Positions 7,706-15,379 of a stretch of 19,112 bases of DNA are shown here, in pieces. The notes beneath the pieces were generated by a model. It saw only the letters and a program-made list of their open reading frames with translations. It was not told the origin of the DNA and did not search any database. The translations under genes and the position numbers were made by a program. The DNA is from CBFHWU01 sp965659665 (GTDB taxonomy: Bacteria > Bacteroidota > Bacteroidia > Flavobacteriales > Flavobacteriaceae): assembly GCA_965659665.1 (NCBI GenBank), contig CBFHWU010000021.1, positions 1-19,112 of the forward strand, read 5' to 3'. Every line of letters starts with the position of its first letter. Position 1 is the first letter of the stretch.

Positions 7706-8566
7706 GTGAACGACATTAAAAATATAATTTCAATCCCTACACCTCTTCAAAATTACATTTTGAACTCAAAGACCTCGCTCCGTATTTTCAAAGAAATAAA
7801 GAAAAAGCAGCTAAACCGCATCGACATCACTTTTATCAAATTAGTTGGTTCAAAGAAAAAGGGAGTCATTACATTGATGATGAAATGATTAATCATCCAA
7901 AAAACACCTTCTTTTTTATTCACAAAAATCAAGTACATCACTTTTGTGAAACCTTAAAAAATGAAGGGTTTTTATATCATTTTAACGATGCTTTTATAGC
8001 ATCATTTTCTGATGGGTCTTAGATCGTTTTGTAGTTGCTCTTTTCAATGCTGTGGTGCCGCACGTTATTTTTTTTCAGCGCAAGAAGCGTTAAAGATTTC
8101 AATGGTGTCTGATCTTATTTTGTGCCAATTAAAACAAAAACACTCTAACTATAAGGAAATCATTTACCATCATTTTTAAGCCGTATTACTTTATCTCGAA
8201 CAAGTTCAAAGAAAACAACAGTGCTTTAATGTTCAACCTGATTCAGATTTTTCGAGCATGTTACGCTTTAACAAAATGATCATTGATCAAATACATCAGT
8301 TTCATAATATTGATTTTTTTGCTAAAAGCTTACAACTCTCGACTAAAAAGCTCACACAACTTTCAAAAACAATATTACATAATACCCCTGCTCAAGTAAT
8401 TAAACAAACCAAGGTTCTTGAAGCGAAAAGAAAACTTTCAAATACAAGAATTTCTATCAAAGAATTGGTTCATTTGCTGGGTTTTGAACAGGCGACTTAG
8501 TTTACCAAATATTTTAAAAAAGAAACAGGGCTTACCCCTAAAGAGTTCCGTCAATTACATCTTTAA
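7706..8566 (+). pseudogene. AraC-family transcriptional regulator, decayed
   Basis: Three frames together rebuild an AraC-type regulator. The N-terminal cupin part reads FELKDLAPYFQRNKEKA then PHRHHFYQISWFKEKG and is reached only after a frameshift near 7755 from the GTG at 7706. TAG at 8020-8022 ends that frame; a further shift near 8070 leads to FFSAQEALKISMVSD. TAA at 8177-8179 interrupts before LLYLEQVQRKQQ, the linker. The helix-turn-helix region (8258 onward, ISIKELVHLLGFEQAT) is cut by TAG at 8498-8500, after which FTKYFKKETGLTPKEFR completes the AraC signature and ends at TAA 8564-8566. At least five lesions mean no functional protein. It once probably controlled the SDR gene downstream, which is also broken. 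Confidence 0.85.
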
Positions 8567-8595
8567 AGTACCATTAATACCCGCTGAATTACCAT

Positions 8596-8623
8596 TTTGA
8601 CAAGTTGTTTTTCTCTAATTATG
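8596..8623 (+). promoter_or_regulatory. Possible promoter of the SDR gene
   Basis: TTTG (8596-8599), a 16-nt spacer and TAATTATG (8616-8623; 7 of 8 fixed and free positions fit TAnnTTTG) lie 26 nt upstream of the ATG. The spacing equals that of the better match at 10220-10247. Confidence 0.4.
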
Positions 8624-8649
8624 TAGGGGTAATTTAATATGATCTACTT

Positions 8650-9362
8650 ATGAAAACGCAAGCATTAATTGCAGGAGGAACTACAGGAATAGGCAAGGCT
8701 AATGCCGAATTGTTATTAAAAGATGGAATTGAAGTAATCATTATTGGAAGGCCCCATAAAAACCTTACTTCTGCCGTGCAAGAATTATCAAAGTATGGCG
8801 CTGTTATTGGGGAGGCTTTAAATTTATTGGATCATAAAGCGGTTCAACAATTTTCTGAACAAATCGAACGGTTTAGTCCTGAGCTTTTTTTAGAACATAC
8901 CCTGGAGGACTATGACCGCTATCATGATTTTAACAGAGCTTTTTTTTGGATCACTCAATCTGTTGCTCAACAGCTAAAAAAAAACGGAGGAGGATCCATA
9001 GTCAATATCGGATCAATGTGGGCTAAACAAGCCATTAAAGCCACTCCTTTTTCAGCCTATTCTATGGCCAAAGCAGGCTTACACCCCTTTACTCAACATT
9101 TGGCCATGGAGTTAGCAACCTTTAACATCAGGGTCAATGCGGTATCACCTGCTGTTGTTGTTACACCTATTTATGTATCATTTATTGAAAAAGACAACAT
9201 AAAGGCAACCTTGCAAGGATTTAATGATTTTCACCCCATTGGTCGAGTCGGACAACCCCAAGACGTCGCTAAAACTATTCGATTTTTATTGGAAGACTCT
9301 AGCTCTTGGGCGACAGGCGCGATTGGGATTTCGATGGTGGAGTAATGGCAGGAAGAAATTAG
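8650..9362 (+). pseudogene. Short-chain dehydrogenase/reductase (SDR), damaged
   Basis: The continuous reading frame ends at 9345 (231 residues). It has the Rossmann motif GGTTGIGKA (about residues 9-17), a catalytic Ser in NIGSM, and YSMAK with the Tyr-Lys pair, so it is a classical SDR. Two defects are visible. Between FSPEL and FLEHTLEDYDRY the segment that normally carries the NNAG motif, roughly a dozen residues, is absent. At 9319-9327 the frame departs from the family: shifting by one base restores AIWDFDGGVMAGRN and stops at TAG 9360-9362, the typical SDR C-terminus. The unshifted frame gives GISMVE and stops early. Adding one T after ATT would repair it. Together with the broken AraC gene beside it, this is probably a pseudogene; a sequencing error could explain the frameshift but not the deletion. 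Confidence 0.8.
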
Positions 9363-9378
9363 CTTAAAAAGTTTTTTT

Positions 9379-9401
9379 TATATTTGTAAAGGATAATATC
9401 C
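9379..9401 (+). promoter_or_regulatory. -7 box followed by a palindrome upstream of the Crp-family gene
   Basis: TATATTTG (9379-9386) matches TAnnTTTG. Four bases later, about where transcription would start, lies the perfect palindrome GGATAATATCC (9391-9401). No clear -33 element is seen. If used, the leader to the Crp-family gene would be about 130 nt. The palindrome would be well placed for repression. Confidence 0.3.
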
Positions 9402-9524
9402 AGTCCTATAAAACCTACTTGTGATTCAGTTTATTTTTTTCAACAAGTTTTTAAAACTCTTTTAGCCTTAATTGGTTGGGGGTTGAAGGATTTTGCGGAA
9501 TGGGTCATTATGCTTTTTTGATAT

Positions 9525-10181
9525 ATGATCTTATTTGACCCTATACGTATGAACCCCGAGTTTCAACAATTATTTAAAGCACTTAAGGTTTCCGAATACA
9601 AGCTACAGAAAGAAATACTTCAAGTTGGAATTATCCAAACTATTCCGCAAGATTCATTCATTGTTGAACAAGATAAATATATCAAATGGTTGGTTTTGGT
9701 CATCAATGGAAAAGTGAGGGTATGGCAAGAACAGATTGATCGACAAATACTACTTTATTATGTTCGACCTATCCAAACTTGTGTGTTGTCACTGTCTGCC
9801 ACCTTTAGCGACTGTAAAAGCGTGGTTAATGCCAAAACAGAAGAAGAAACAATTGTAATTAAGCTTCCCGTTAGGCATGTTAATAGTTGGAATTTTAAGT
9901 ATAAATCATGGAACGATTTTACCACCCATTCGTTTATTAATAGCTATGAAGATTTGCTACATTCTTTTAAAAATTTGGCCTTTAATAAGATAGATAAACG
10001 GTTGTTAAATTATTTGAGAAGTGAAGCTCAAAATAACCCATGGAATCAAGTGTCCATTTCTCATAGTCAATTGGCTAAAGAAATTGGAACTACTCGAGAA
10101 GTGGTTTCCAAAATTTTAAAACAATTGGAACTTTCAGGAATTGTACGTTTGGAGTTCAAAAAAATTGAAGTACTAAAATAA
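9525..10181 (+). CDS. Crp/Fnr-family transcriptional regulator
   Basis: The protein has 218 residues. The N-terminal half is a cyclic-nucleotide-binding-like beta barrel (about 25-120: SFIVEQDKYIKWLVLVINGK, KVRVWQEQ). A dimerisation helix follows (about 135-160), then a winged helix-turn-helix at about 168-215: VSISHSQLAKEIGTTREVVS is the Crp signature, followed by KILKQLELSGIVRLEF. No Fnr-type N-terminal cysteine cluster is present, and I see no residues that prove cAMP binding. The start at 9525 is used; ATG 9549 is also possible. The next gene begins 92 nt downstream, and a Crp/Fnr-spaced palindrome lies between them, so this regulator may activate that gene. Confidence 0.88.
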   Translation: MILFDPIRMNPEFQQLFKALKVSEYKLQKEILQVGIIQTIPQDSFIVEQDKYIKWLVLVINGKVRVWQEQIDRQILLYYVRPIQTCVLSLSATFSDCKSVVNAKTEEETIVIKLPVRHVNSWNFKYKSWNDFTTHSFINSYEDLLHSFKNLAFNKIDKRLLNYLRSEAQNNPWNQVSISHSQLAKEIGTTREVVSKILKQLELSGIVRLEFKKIEVLK

Positions 10182-10202
10182 ATACTAAAAATTAAACTAC
10201 TT

Positions 10203-10216
10203 GTATCAAAAGATAC
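10203..10216. promoter_or_regulatory. Crp/Fnr-type operator candidate
   Basis: GTATC-AAAA-GATAC is a perfect inverted repeat with the 5-N4-5 layout known for Fnr-family sites. Its centre lies about 42 nt upstream of the start predicted from the TAGATTTG box, the class II activator position. The gene just upstream encodes a Crp/Fnr-family protein. Confidence 0.5.
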
Positions 10217-10219
10217 CGA

Positions 10220-10247
10220 TTTGAGCAACATCCCCCCCATAGATTTG
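10220..10247 (+). promoter_or_regulatory. Promoter of the NTF2-hydrolase lipoprotein gene
   Basis: TTTG (10220-10223), a 16-nt spacer and TAGATTTG (10240-10247) give the best full Bacteroidetes-type promoter in the window. The predicted start is near 10252, leaving a leader of about 20 nt before ATG 10274. Confidence 0.65.
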
Positions 10248-10273
10248 CATCAAAACATATAAAGATCCATCAA

Positions 10274-11455
10274 ATGAAAGAAAAAATAACCCTACTTATT
10301 ACCGCCGTATTAGTCCTATTAATCCTTATGGGATGTACCAACCAAAAAAAGATTAAATCCGAGGTTTTAGTTGCTAGTAAAAATTGGATTTCAAACTTTA
10401 ACCAAGGAAATATCAAGGAGATTGTCAATGCCTATACCGAAGATGCCGTCATGGAAGCGAAGCCCTTTGGTATTTTTAATGGCAGACTTGATATCGAAGA
10501 ATTCTGGTCCCCTTTTATGAAATCTGGAGCTACCGATTTAAAATATACCAATACGAAAGTACAAGTTGTCAGTTCCCGAAAAGCAATCTTATCTTCAGAT
10601 TGGAGTATGAATGTGGGAAAAGGTATTATTACCAATGAAACTTGGATCAAAATAAATGGAAATTGGAAATTAAAAGAAGATTATTTTGAAGTAAAAGAAC
10701 AATTAATAAATAATGATAATATGAATACTCAACAAGAAACCTACGTATTAGTACACGCTGCTTGGCTTGGAGCTTGGCAATGGGAAAAAGTGTCCAAAAA
10801 ATTAATAGAAAATGGGCAAAATGTGGTTGCGCCTAATTTACCTGGACATGGAAACGACAAAACTTCTCCTTCTGAAATTAAAATGGATCATTATGTCAAC
10901 ACTATTATCGATATTCTTGATCAACAACAAGATCCAGTAATATTGGTGGGGCATAGCTTCAATGGAATAACGATCAGCAGAGTAGCAGAATTAAGGCCCA
11001 ATAAGGTCAAAAAACTCGTCTATCTCACCGCTTTTCTATTACCAAATGGAGGATCATTCTTCAAGGCGGTTCAAGGGGTTGAAGGATCTAAAGCGGTAGA
11101 AAATTTTTATTTGTCAGAGGACAAAACCTACGCCTTAGTTAAAAGTGAAGAAATTCAAAATGCTTTTGCTCATGATATTCCCAAAGAAGCCTTTGACCAA
11201 GCAAAACCCTATATCGTTCCAGAGCCTTCTGCTCCACTGATGTATGAACTTGAAATTACCGATCAAAACTTTGGGCAAATACCAAAATATTATATCGAAT
11301 GTACCGACGACAGAGCCATCCCTATAGAGGTTCAAAGGGCCATGTATAAGGGAAAGGTAAAAAAGACGTTTACGCTCCGGTCGAGCCATACCCCGAATTT
11401 TTCGCAACCCGATAAACTCGCTCAAATCCTCTTAGCAATTAAAAAAGAAAAATAA
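10274..11455 (+). CDS. Lipoprotein fusing an NTF2-like domain to an alpha/beta hydrolase
   Basis: The protein has 393 residues. A lipoprotein signal peptide ends in LMGC (Cys21). Residues about 30-145 form an NTF2-like/SnoaL-like domain (SNFNQGNIKEIVNAYTEDAV, then NETWIKINGNWKLKEDYF). Residues about 153-390 are an alpha/beta hydrolase of the small esterase/hydroxynitrile-lyase type (LVHAAWLGAWQWEKV, PNLPGHG), with GHSFNG (nucleophile S228), CTDD (D345 or D346) and SSHTPNF (H372) as triad. An in-frame ATG at 10721 (M150) sits exactly at the domain junction and could be the old start of the hydrolase. The substrate is unknown; an anchored cell-envelope esterase is likely. A terminator follows. 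The Crp-family gene upstream and the palindrome suggest controlled expression. Confidence 0.85.
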   Translation: MKEKITLLITAVLVLLILMGCTNQKKIKSEVLVASKNWISNFNQGNIKEIVNAYTEDAVMEAKPFGIFNGRLDIEEFWSPFMKSGATDLKYTNTKVQVVSSRKAILSSDWSMNVGKGIITNETWIKINGNWKLKEDYFEVKEQLINNDNMNTQQETYVLVHAAWLGAWQWEKVSKKLIENGQNVVAPNLPGHGNDKTSPSEIKMDHYVNTIIDILDQQQDPVILVGHSFNGITISRVAELRPNKVKKLVYLTAFLLPNGGSFFKAVQGVEGSKAVENFYLSEDKTYALVKSEEIQNAFAHDIPKEAFDQAKPYIVPEPSAPLMYELEITDQNFGQIPKYYIECTDDRAIPIEVQRAMYKGKVKKTFTLRSSHTPNFSQPDKLAQILLAIKKEK

Positions 11456-11478
11456 CAGTTGCGTAACAAGTGCAAAGT

Positions 11479-11510
11479 AAGGTACAACCAAGCGGATTGT
11501 ACCTTTTTTT
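11479..11510 (+). terminator. Rho-independent terminator after the NTF2-hydrolase gene
   Basis: AAGGTACAA and TTGTACCTT form a perfect 9-bp stem around a 9-nt loop, followed directly by a T run. It begins 23 nt after the stop codon. Confidence 0.9.
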
Positions 11511-11652
11511 GTGAAATGTTTATTTATTTACCCAAACAATAGAGTCATCTTAACCCAGCCCTGAGCTTGCATAAAAATATTAAGTAAAACCAGTAATGAT
11601 GTAACAAAAAATAGTATCATTCGTTAATAGAAGAAACCCTAAATCTTTTAAA

Positions 11653-13638
11653 ACGAAAAAAATTACCTTTGCCACAATAGCACTACTAACCATACAACTT
11701 ATGTCAGCACAAACGGATAGTTTTCCTGGAAATACGGATCTACCTTCAACCGGACAAGAATTAATCGAATTAGCTTCCCAAGAAAAAGGAGTTTATCATT
11801 ATTCAGTAGAAGATTATTTCCAAAAACCGAAACAGAGTTCTTTTCAATTCTCGCCAGACGGCCTTTATTTATCTTACAGAGAAAAAGACAGTGAAAGCAA
11901 AAATCACGTATATGTTAAAAATACCGATACCAACGAAATCATCCGTGCCATTGAAGAAGGCAAGGATTTAATCAGAGGATATGCATGGGCCAATAACAAC
12001 AGACTTATTTACCTTAAAGACAAAGGAGGAGATGAAAACTATCATTTATTTGCTGTTGACCTTGATGGGACCAACAACTTAGAATTGACTCCTTATGATG
12101 AGGTGAAAGTAGGCATTCTAAATAACCTTAAAGACCAAAAGGATTATATGATTATTCAAATGAATAAGAGTAATCCTCAAATTTTTGAACCATATAAAAT
12201 TAATATTAATGACGGGTCTTTAGAACAACTCTTTGAAAACACAGACCCTAGCAACCCGATCAGTGGATATAACTTTGATAAAGATGGAAACCTTAAAGCC
12301 TATACCCAACAACAGAACGGAACAGAATATGTGGTTTTTTATCGTAAAGGAAACAACCAAGATTTTGAACAAATTATCAGAACAACATGGAAAGATACGT
12401 TCAGAATTATTGGCTTTGACTATACCACCGAAAATCCTCACGATGCCTATGTTATTTCAAACATGGAAAGCAATACCGATCAGATTATCTTGTATGATTT
12501 TGAGCAAAACAAAAAGATTAAGGAGGTATTCTCTGATGAAATTTACGACGTGGGAGGGGTAAGCCGGTCCAGAAAAAGAGGATATGAAGTAGACTATTAT
12601 TATTATTCGGGCGAAAAATCAGTAGTCATCCCGGTAAGTAAAACCTACAAAAAATTACATAAAAAACTTGCCAAACAATTCGATGGTTTTGATTTTGATG
12701 TGGTTAATGCAACTGATCAAGAGGACAAGCTTTTGATTTATGTTTCAAGTGACAAATTATACGGGACCTATCATTTGTACGATGTGGTTCAAAATTCGTT
12801 CAAAGAAATTTTTAATTTAATGCCTTCTTTGAATCCAGCAGAAATGGCTGAGATGAAGCCTATAAAATTCACCTCTAGAGATGGTTTAACCATTCATGGT
12901 TATTTGACCCTTCCCAACTTATCCAAAGGACAAAAAGCCCCGATGATTGTTAATCCACATGGAGGACCTTATGGACCTAGAGATCAATGGGGTTTTAATC
13001 CTGAAGCCCAATTGTTTGCCAGTAGAGGATATGCCACACTTCAAATCAACTACAGAGGGTCGGGAGGTTATGGAAAAGAATTTTTCTTGGCAGGAAACAA
13101 ACAAATAGGACGAAAAATGTTGGACGATTTAGAAGACGGTGTGGCATATGTCAAAACACTTAACCTTATCGATGACAAGAAAATAGCCATATATGGCGCA
13201 AGTTATGGAGGGTTAGCTACTTTGGGGAGCCTAGTCAAAACACCTGATTTGTATGTCTGTGGAGTAGATTATGTTGGGGTATCTAATTTGTTTACTTTCT
13301 TTAAGTCTTTCCCTCCCTATTGGAAGCCTTATTTAGGCCAAGTGTATGAGCAATGGTACGACGAAAATTCTCCTGAAGACCAAGAAATCATGAAAAAAGT
13401 TTCACCCGCGCTTAATGTGGATAAAATAACAAAGCCCTTGTTTGTCATTCAAGGCGCTAACGATCCCAGAGTAAATATTGCAGAGTCCGATCAAATCGTC
13501 GAAAACTTAAGAGGTAGGGGGTTTGATGTGCCTTATATGGTCAAATACAATGAGGGACATGGTTTTGGACACGAAGGCAACAGAATAGAACTCTATAAAT
13601 CTATGATGGGCTTTTTGGCTCGGCACCTAAAAAACTAA
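11653..13638 (+). CDS. Secreted S9 family peptidase (prolyl oligopeptidase type)
   Basis: From ATG 11701 the protein has 645 residues: an N-terminal beta-propeller (about 35-380) and a C-terminal peptidase S9 domain. In that numbering the triad is S501 in GASYGG, D588 in QGANDPRVN and H620 in NEGHGFGHEG; HGGPYGPRD near residue 420 is the usual oxyanion-side motif. It probably cleaves peptides or acyl-amino acids in the periplasm or outside the cell. The true start is probably upstream: the in-frame codons from 11653 read (ACG)KKITFATIALLTIQLMSA then QT, a typical signal peptide ending in SAQ. That makes 11653 the likely start, with ACG in place of ATG. With ATG 11701 the signal peptide would be lost. 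The next in-frame stop upstream is TAA just before 11610. Confidence 0.9.
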   Translation, partial: TKKITFATIALLTIQLMSAQTDSFPGNTDLPSTGQELIELASQEKGVYHYSVEDYFQKPKQSSFQFSPDGLYLSYREKDSESKNHVYVKNTDTNEIIRAIEEGKDLIRGYAWANNNRLIYLKDKGGDENYHLFAVDLDGTNNLELTPYDEVKVGILNNLKDQKDYMIIQMNKSNPQIFEPYKININDGSLEQLFENTDPSNPISGYNFDKDGNLKAYTQQQNGTEYVVFYRKGNNQDFEQIIRTTWKDTFRIIGFDYTTENPHDAYVISNMESNTDQIILYDFEQNKKIKEVFSDEIYDVGGVSRSRKRGYEVDYYYYSGEKSVVIPVSKTYKKLHKKLAKQFDGFDFDVVNATDQEDKLLIYVSSDKLYGTYHLYDVVQNSFKEIFNLMPSLNPAEMAEMKPIKFTSRDGLTIHGYLTLPNLSKGQKAPMIVNPHGGPYGPRDQWGFNPEAQLFASRGYATLQINYRGSGGYGKEFFLAGNKQIGRKMLDDLEDGVAYVKTLNLIDDKKIAIYGASYGGLATLGSLVKTPDLYVCGVDYVGVSNLFTFFKSFPPYWKPYLGQVYEQWYDENSPEDQEIMKKVSPALNVDKITKPLFVIQGANDPRVNIAESDQIVENLRGRGFDVPYMVKYNEGHGFGHEGNRIELYKSMMGFLARHLKN

Positions 13639-13681
13639 ATAACAATATATTATCGCCATAAAGCACTCATGTAAAGCGCAT

Positions 13682-14122
13682 TTAGCTGTAATTGTCACCT
13701 ATCTGATTTAATATTTTTAAAAAGATTTCAAATTCAGCAGGATCTAAATTTTCAACGGCTTTTTTGCGAAGTACGATGGCGTGGGGCTGAACAATAGTGA
13801 TAACCTGTTGACCTTTTTCGGTTAGTTGCAACTTAAACCTTTTTTGATCTCCATCAAATCGAGCTTTAACGACCCATCCTTTTCGTTCAAGTCCGCTAAG
13901 GATGCGAGAAGTTGTTGCGCGGTTTCGAAAATTTGACTTGACAATATCAGATTGAGAAGCCGTTGAACCCAATTGTGAGATACGATACAAAACAACCCAC
14001 TGTTCAATAGTCAAATCTAATGCCAGCTCATCAAATTTTTCCAGATAGGCATCTTGAATCTTCTTGAGAACCAAATCCAAATACAACCCAATCCCTGAAA
14101 TTTCATCGATACGATGCAACAT
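13682..14122 (-). CDS. MarR-family transcriptional regulator of the tyrosine degradation operon
   Basis: The 146-residue protein has the MarR layout: an N-terminal dimerisation helix (GIGLYLDLVLKKIQDAYLEK), a helix-turn-helix at about 50-85 (STASQSDIVKSNFRNRATTS then RILSGLERKGWV), and a wing with the family motif DGDQKRFKLQLTEKG (about 91-105). It is divergent from hppD, with 107 nt between them holding overlapping promoters and a palindrome. It is therefore the likely repressor of hppD-hmgA-fahA and of itself. An aromatic intermediate such as homogentisate or hydroxyphenylpyruvate is a reasonable inducer by analogy, but that is inference. Its 3' end converges on the S9 peptidase gene. Confidence 0.9.
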   Translation of the reverse strand: MLHRIDEISGIGLYLDLVLKKIQDAYLEKFDELALDLTIEQWVVLYRISQLGSTASQSDIVKSNFRNRATTSRILSGLERKGWVVKARFDGDQKRFKLQLTEKGQQVITIVQPHAIVLRKKAVENLDPAEFEIFLKILNQIGDNYS

Positions 14123-14168
14123 ATTTTTCTTTTTGAATCTTCAAACTTAATTAAAATCAAAAAAAGAA

Positions 14169-14223
14169 GGGATTAAATTCAAATGTATTACTTTTGTTGC
14201 ATCAACAACAATAATTTAATCCC
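14169..14223. promoter_or_regulatory. Divergent hppD/marR control region with 11-bp inverted repeat
   Basis: GGGATTAAATT (14169-14179) and AATTTAATCCC (14213-14223) are perfect reverse complements 33 nt apart (arm centres 44 nt apart, close to four helical turns). They enclose both predicted -7 boxes: CAAATGTA (14180-14187; TACATTTG on the minus strand, for marR) and TACTTTTG (14189-14196, for hppD). The arms lie over the -33 area of one promoter and near the transcription start of the other, so one protein bound at both arms could control both directions. Confidence 0.6.
14194..14208. promoter_or_regulatory. MarR-type operator (15-bp palindrome)
   Basis: TTGTTG-CAT-CAACAA is a perfect palindrome overlapping the TTTG of the hppD -7 box and its start site, where a bound repressor would block transcription. 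On the minus strand it also supplies a TTG 18 nt from the marR -7 box. Confidence 0.65.
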
Positions 14224-14229
14224 GATATC

Positions 14230-15363
14230 ATGAAAGTTCAGACGCTACCTAAAATTCACAACAAAGCCAAAGATTTTATGCCCATCAATGGAACCGATTA
14301 TATTGAGTTGTATGTGGGCAATTCAAAACAGGCGGCACATTATTACAAAACCGCTTTCGGCTTTCAATCACTGGCTTATGCGGGTCTTGAAACAGGTCTT
14401 ACCGATCGAGAAAGTTATGTAGTGAATCAAAACAAAATACGATTGGTTCTTACTTCTCCAATTAAGAGTGGAACTTCTATTGGCAAACATATCGACACTC
14501 ACGGAGATGGGGTAAAAGTTATTGCCCTTTGGGTTGATGATGCCACCCAAGCCTATTACACCGCCATAAAACGAGGGGCTCAATCTTATATGGAACCCAA
14601 GCATGAAGAAGACTCCCACGGAAAAGTGGTTCGTTCGGGCATATATACGTATGGCGAAACGGTGCATATTTTTGTTGAACGCAGCCGTTATAACGGTGCT
14701 TTTTTGCCGGGGTTCAACAAATGGGAAACCCCCGAGCATAACCCTTCACCTATAGGACTCAACTTTGTCGACCACATGGTGGGGAATGTCGGTTGGAACA
14801 AAATGAATACCTGGGTCCAATTTTATGAAAATGTAATGGGTTTTGCTCAAATTCTTTCGTTTGATGACAACGACATCTCAACCGAATACACCGCTTTGAT
14901 GAGCAAAGTGATGAGCAACGGTAACGGAATGATCAAATTTCCCATCAACGAGCCTGCAGCAGGAAAGAAAAAATCTCAGGTAGAAGAATATCTTGACTTT
15001 TATGAAGGGGAAGGAGTGCAGCATATCGCCGTATGTACGGATGATATTATTGGAACAGTTCGACAATTACGAAGTAGAGGGGTCGAATTTTTGACGGTTC
15101 CTTCTTCCTATTACGAGACGGTATTGAGTCGGGTGGGCCACATTGACGAAAAAATAGAAGCGTTACAAGCACTCGGAATTTTGGTAGATCGTGACGATGA
15201 AGGGTATTTATTACAAATTTTTACCCGTCCTGTAGAACCCCGACCAACTTTGTTTTTTGAGATTATTCAACGAAAAGGAGCGCATTCATTTGGAAAAGGA
15301 AACTTTAAGGCGTTGTTCGAAGCCATTGAGCGTGAACAAGAACTCAGAGGGACCTTACATTAA
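14230..15363 (+). CDS. hppD: 4-hydroxyphenylpyruvate dioxygenase
   Basis: The 377-residue cytoplasmic Fe(II) enzyme converts 4-hydroxyphenylpyruvate and O2 to homogentisate and CO2, the second step of tyrosine breakdown. Two vicinal-oxygen-chelate halves are seen: residues about 20-155 (NGTDYIELYVGNSKQAAHYY) and about 178-360. The iron ligands are all present: H182 in FVDHMVGNV, H265 in GVQHIAVCTDD and E344 in LFFEIIQRKGAHSFG. The C-terminal FGKGNFKALFEAIE matches the family. It is the first gene of the operon; hmgA begins 16 nt after its stop. Control is expected through the divergent MarR protein and the palindrome 22 nt upstream. Confidence 0.97.
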   Translation: MKVQTLPKIHNKAKDFMPINGTDYIELYVGNSKQAAHYYKTAFGFQSLAYAGLETGLTDRESYVVNQNKIRLVLTSPIKSGTSIGKHIDTHGDGVKVIALWVDDATQAYYTAIKRGAQSYMEPKHEEDSHGKVVRSGIYTYGETVHIFVERSRYNGAFLPGFNKWETPEHNPSPIGLNFVDHMVGNVGWNKMNTWVQFYENVMGFAQILSFDDNDISTEYTALMSKVMSNGNGMIKFPINEPAAGKKKSQVEEYLDFYEGEGVQHIAVCTDDIIGTVRQLRSRGVEFLTVPSSYYETVLSRVGHIDEKIEALQALGILVDRDDEGYLLQIFTRPVEPRPTLFFEIIQRKGAHSFGKGNFKALFEAIEREQELRGTLH

Positions 15364-15379
15364 TTAAAAAAGAGTCATT

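Noticed and set aside
8258..8566. Free-standing small helix-turn-helix protein
   Set aside because: The sequence is the C-terminal part of the decayed AraC gene, with a TAG interrupting the signature at 8498-8500.
11595..11621. AATGAT/ATCATT inverted repeat upstream of the S9 gene
   Set aside because: The arms are only 6 bp and AT-rich, 15 nt apart, expected by chance in this composition.
11664..11671. TACCTTTG as promoter of the S9 peptidase
   Set aside because: The match is good, but it falls inside the codons of the signal peptide (ITFAT region), so it is most likely coincidence; it would matter only if translation really starts at ATG 11701.
14368..14739. Minus-strand frame of 123 codons inside hppD
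   Set aside because: It is antisense to a highly conserved enzyme gene and has no family features.
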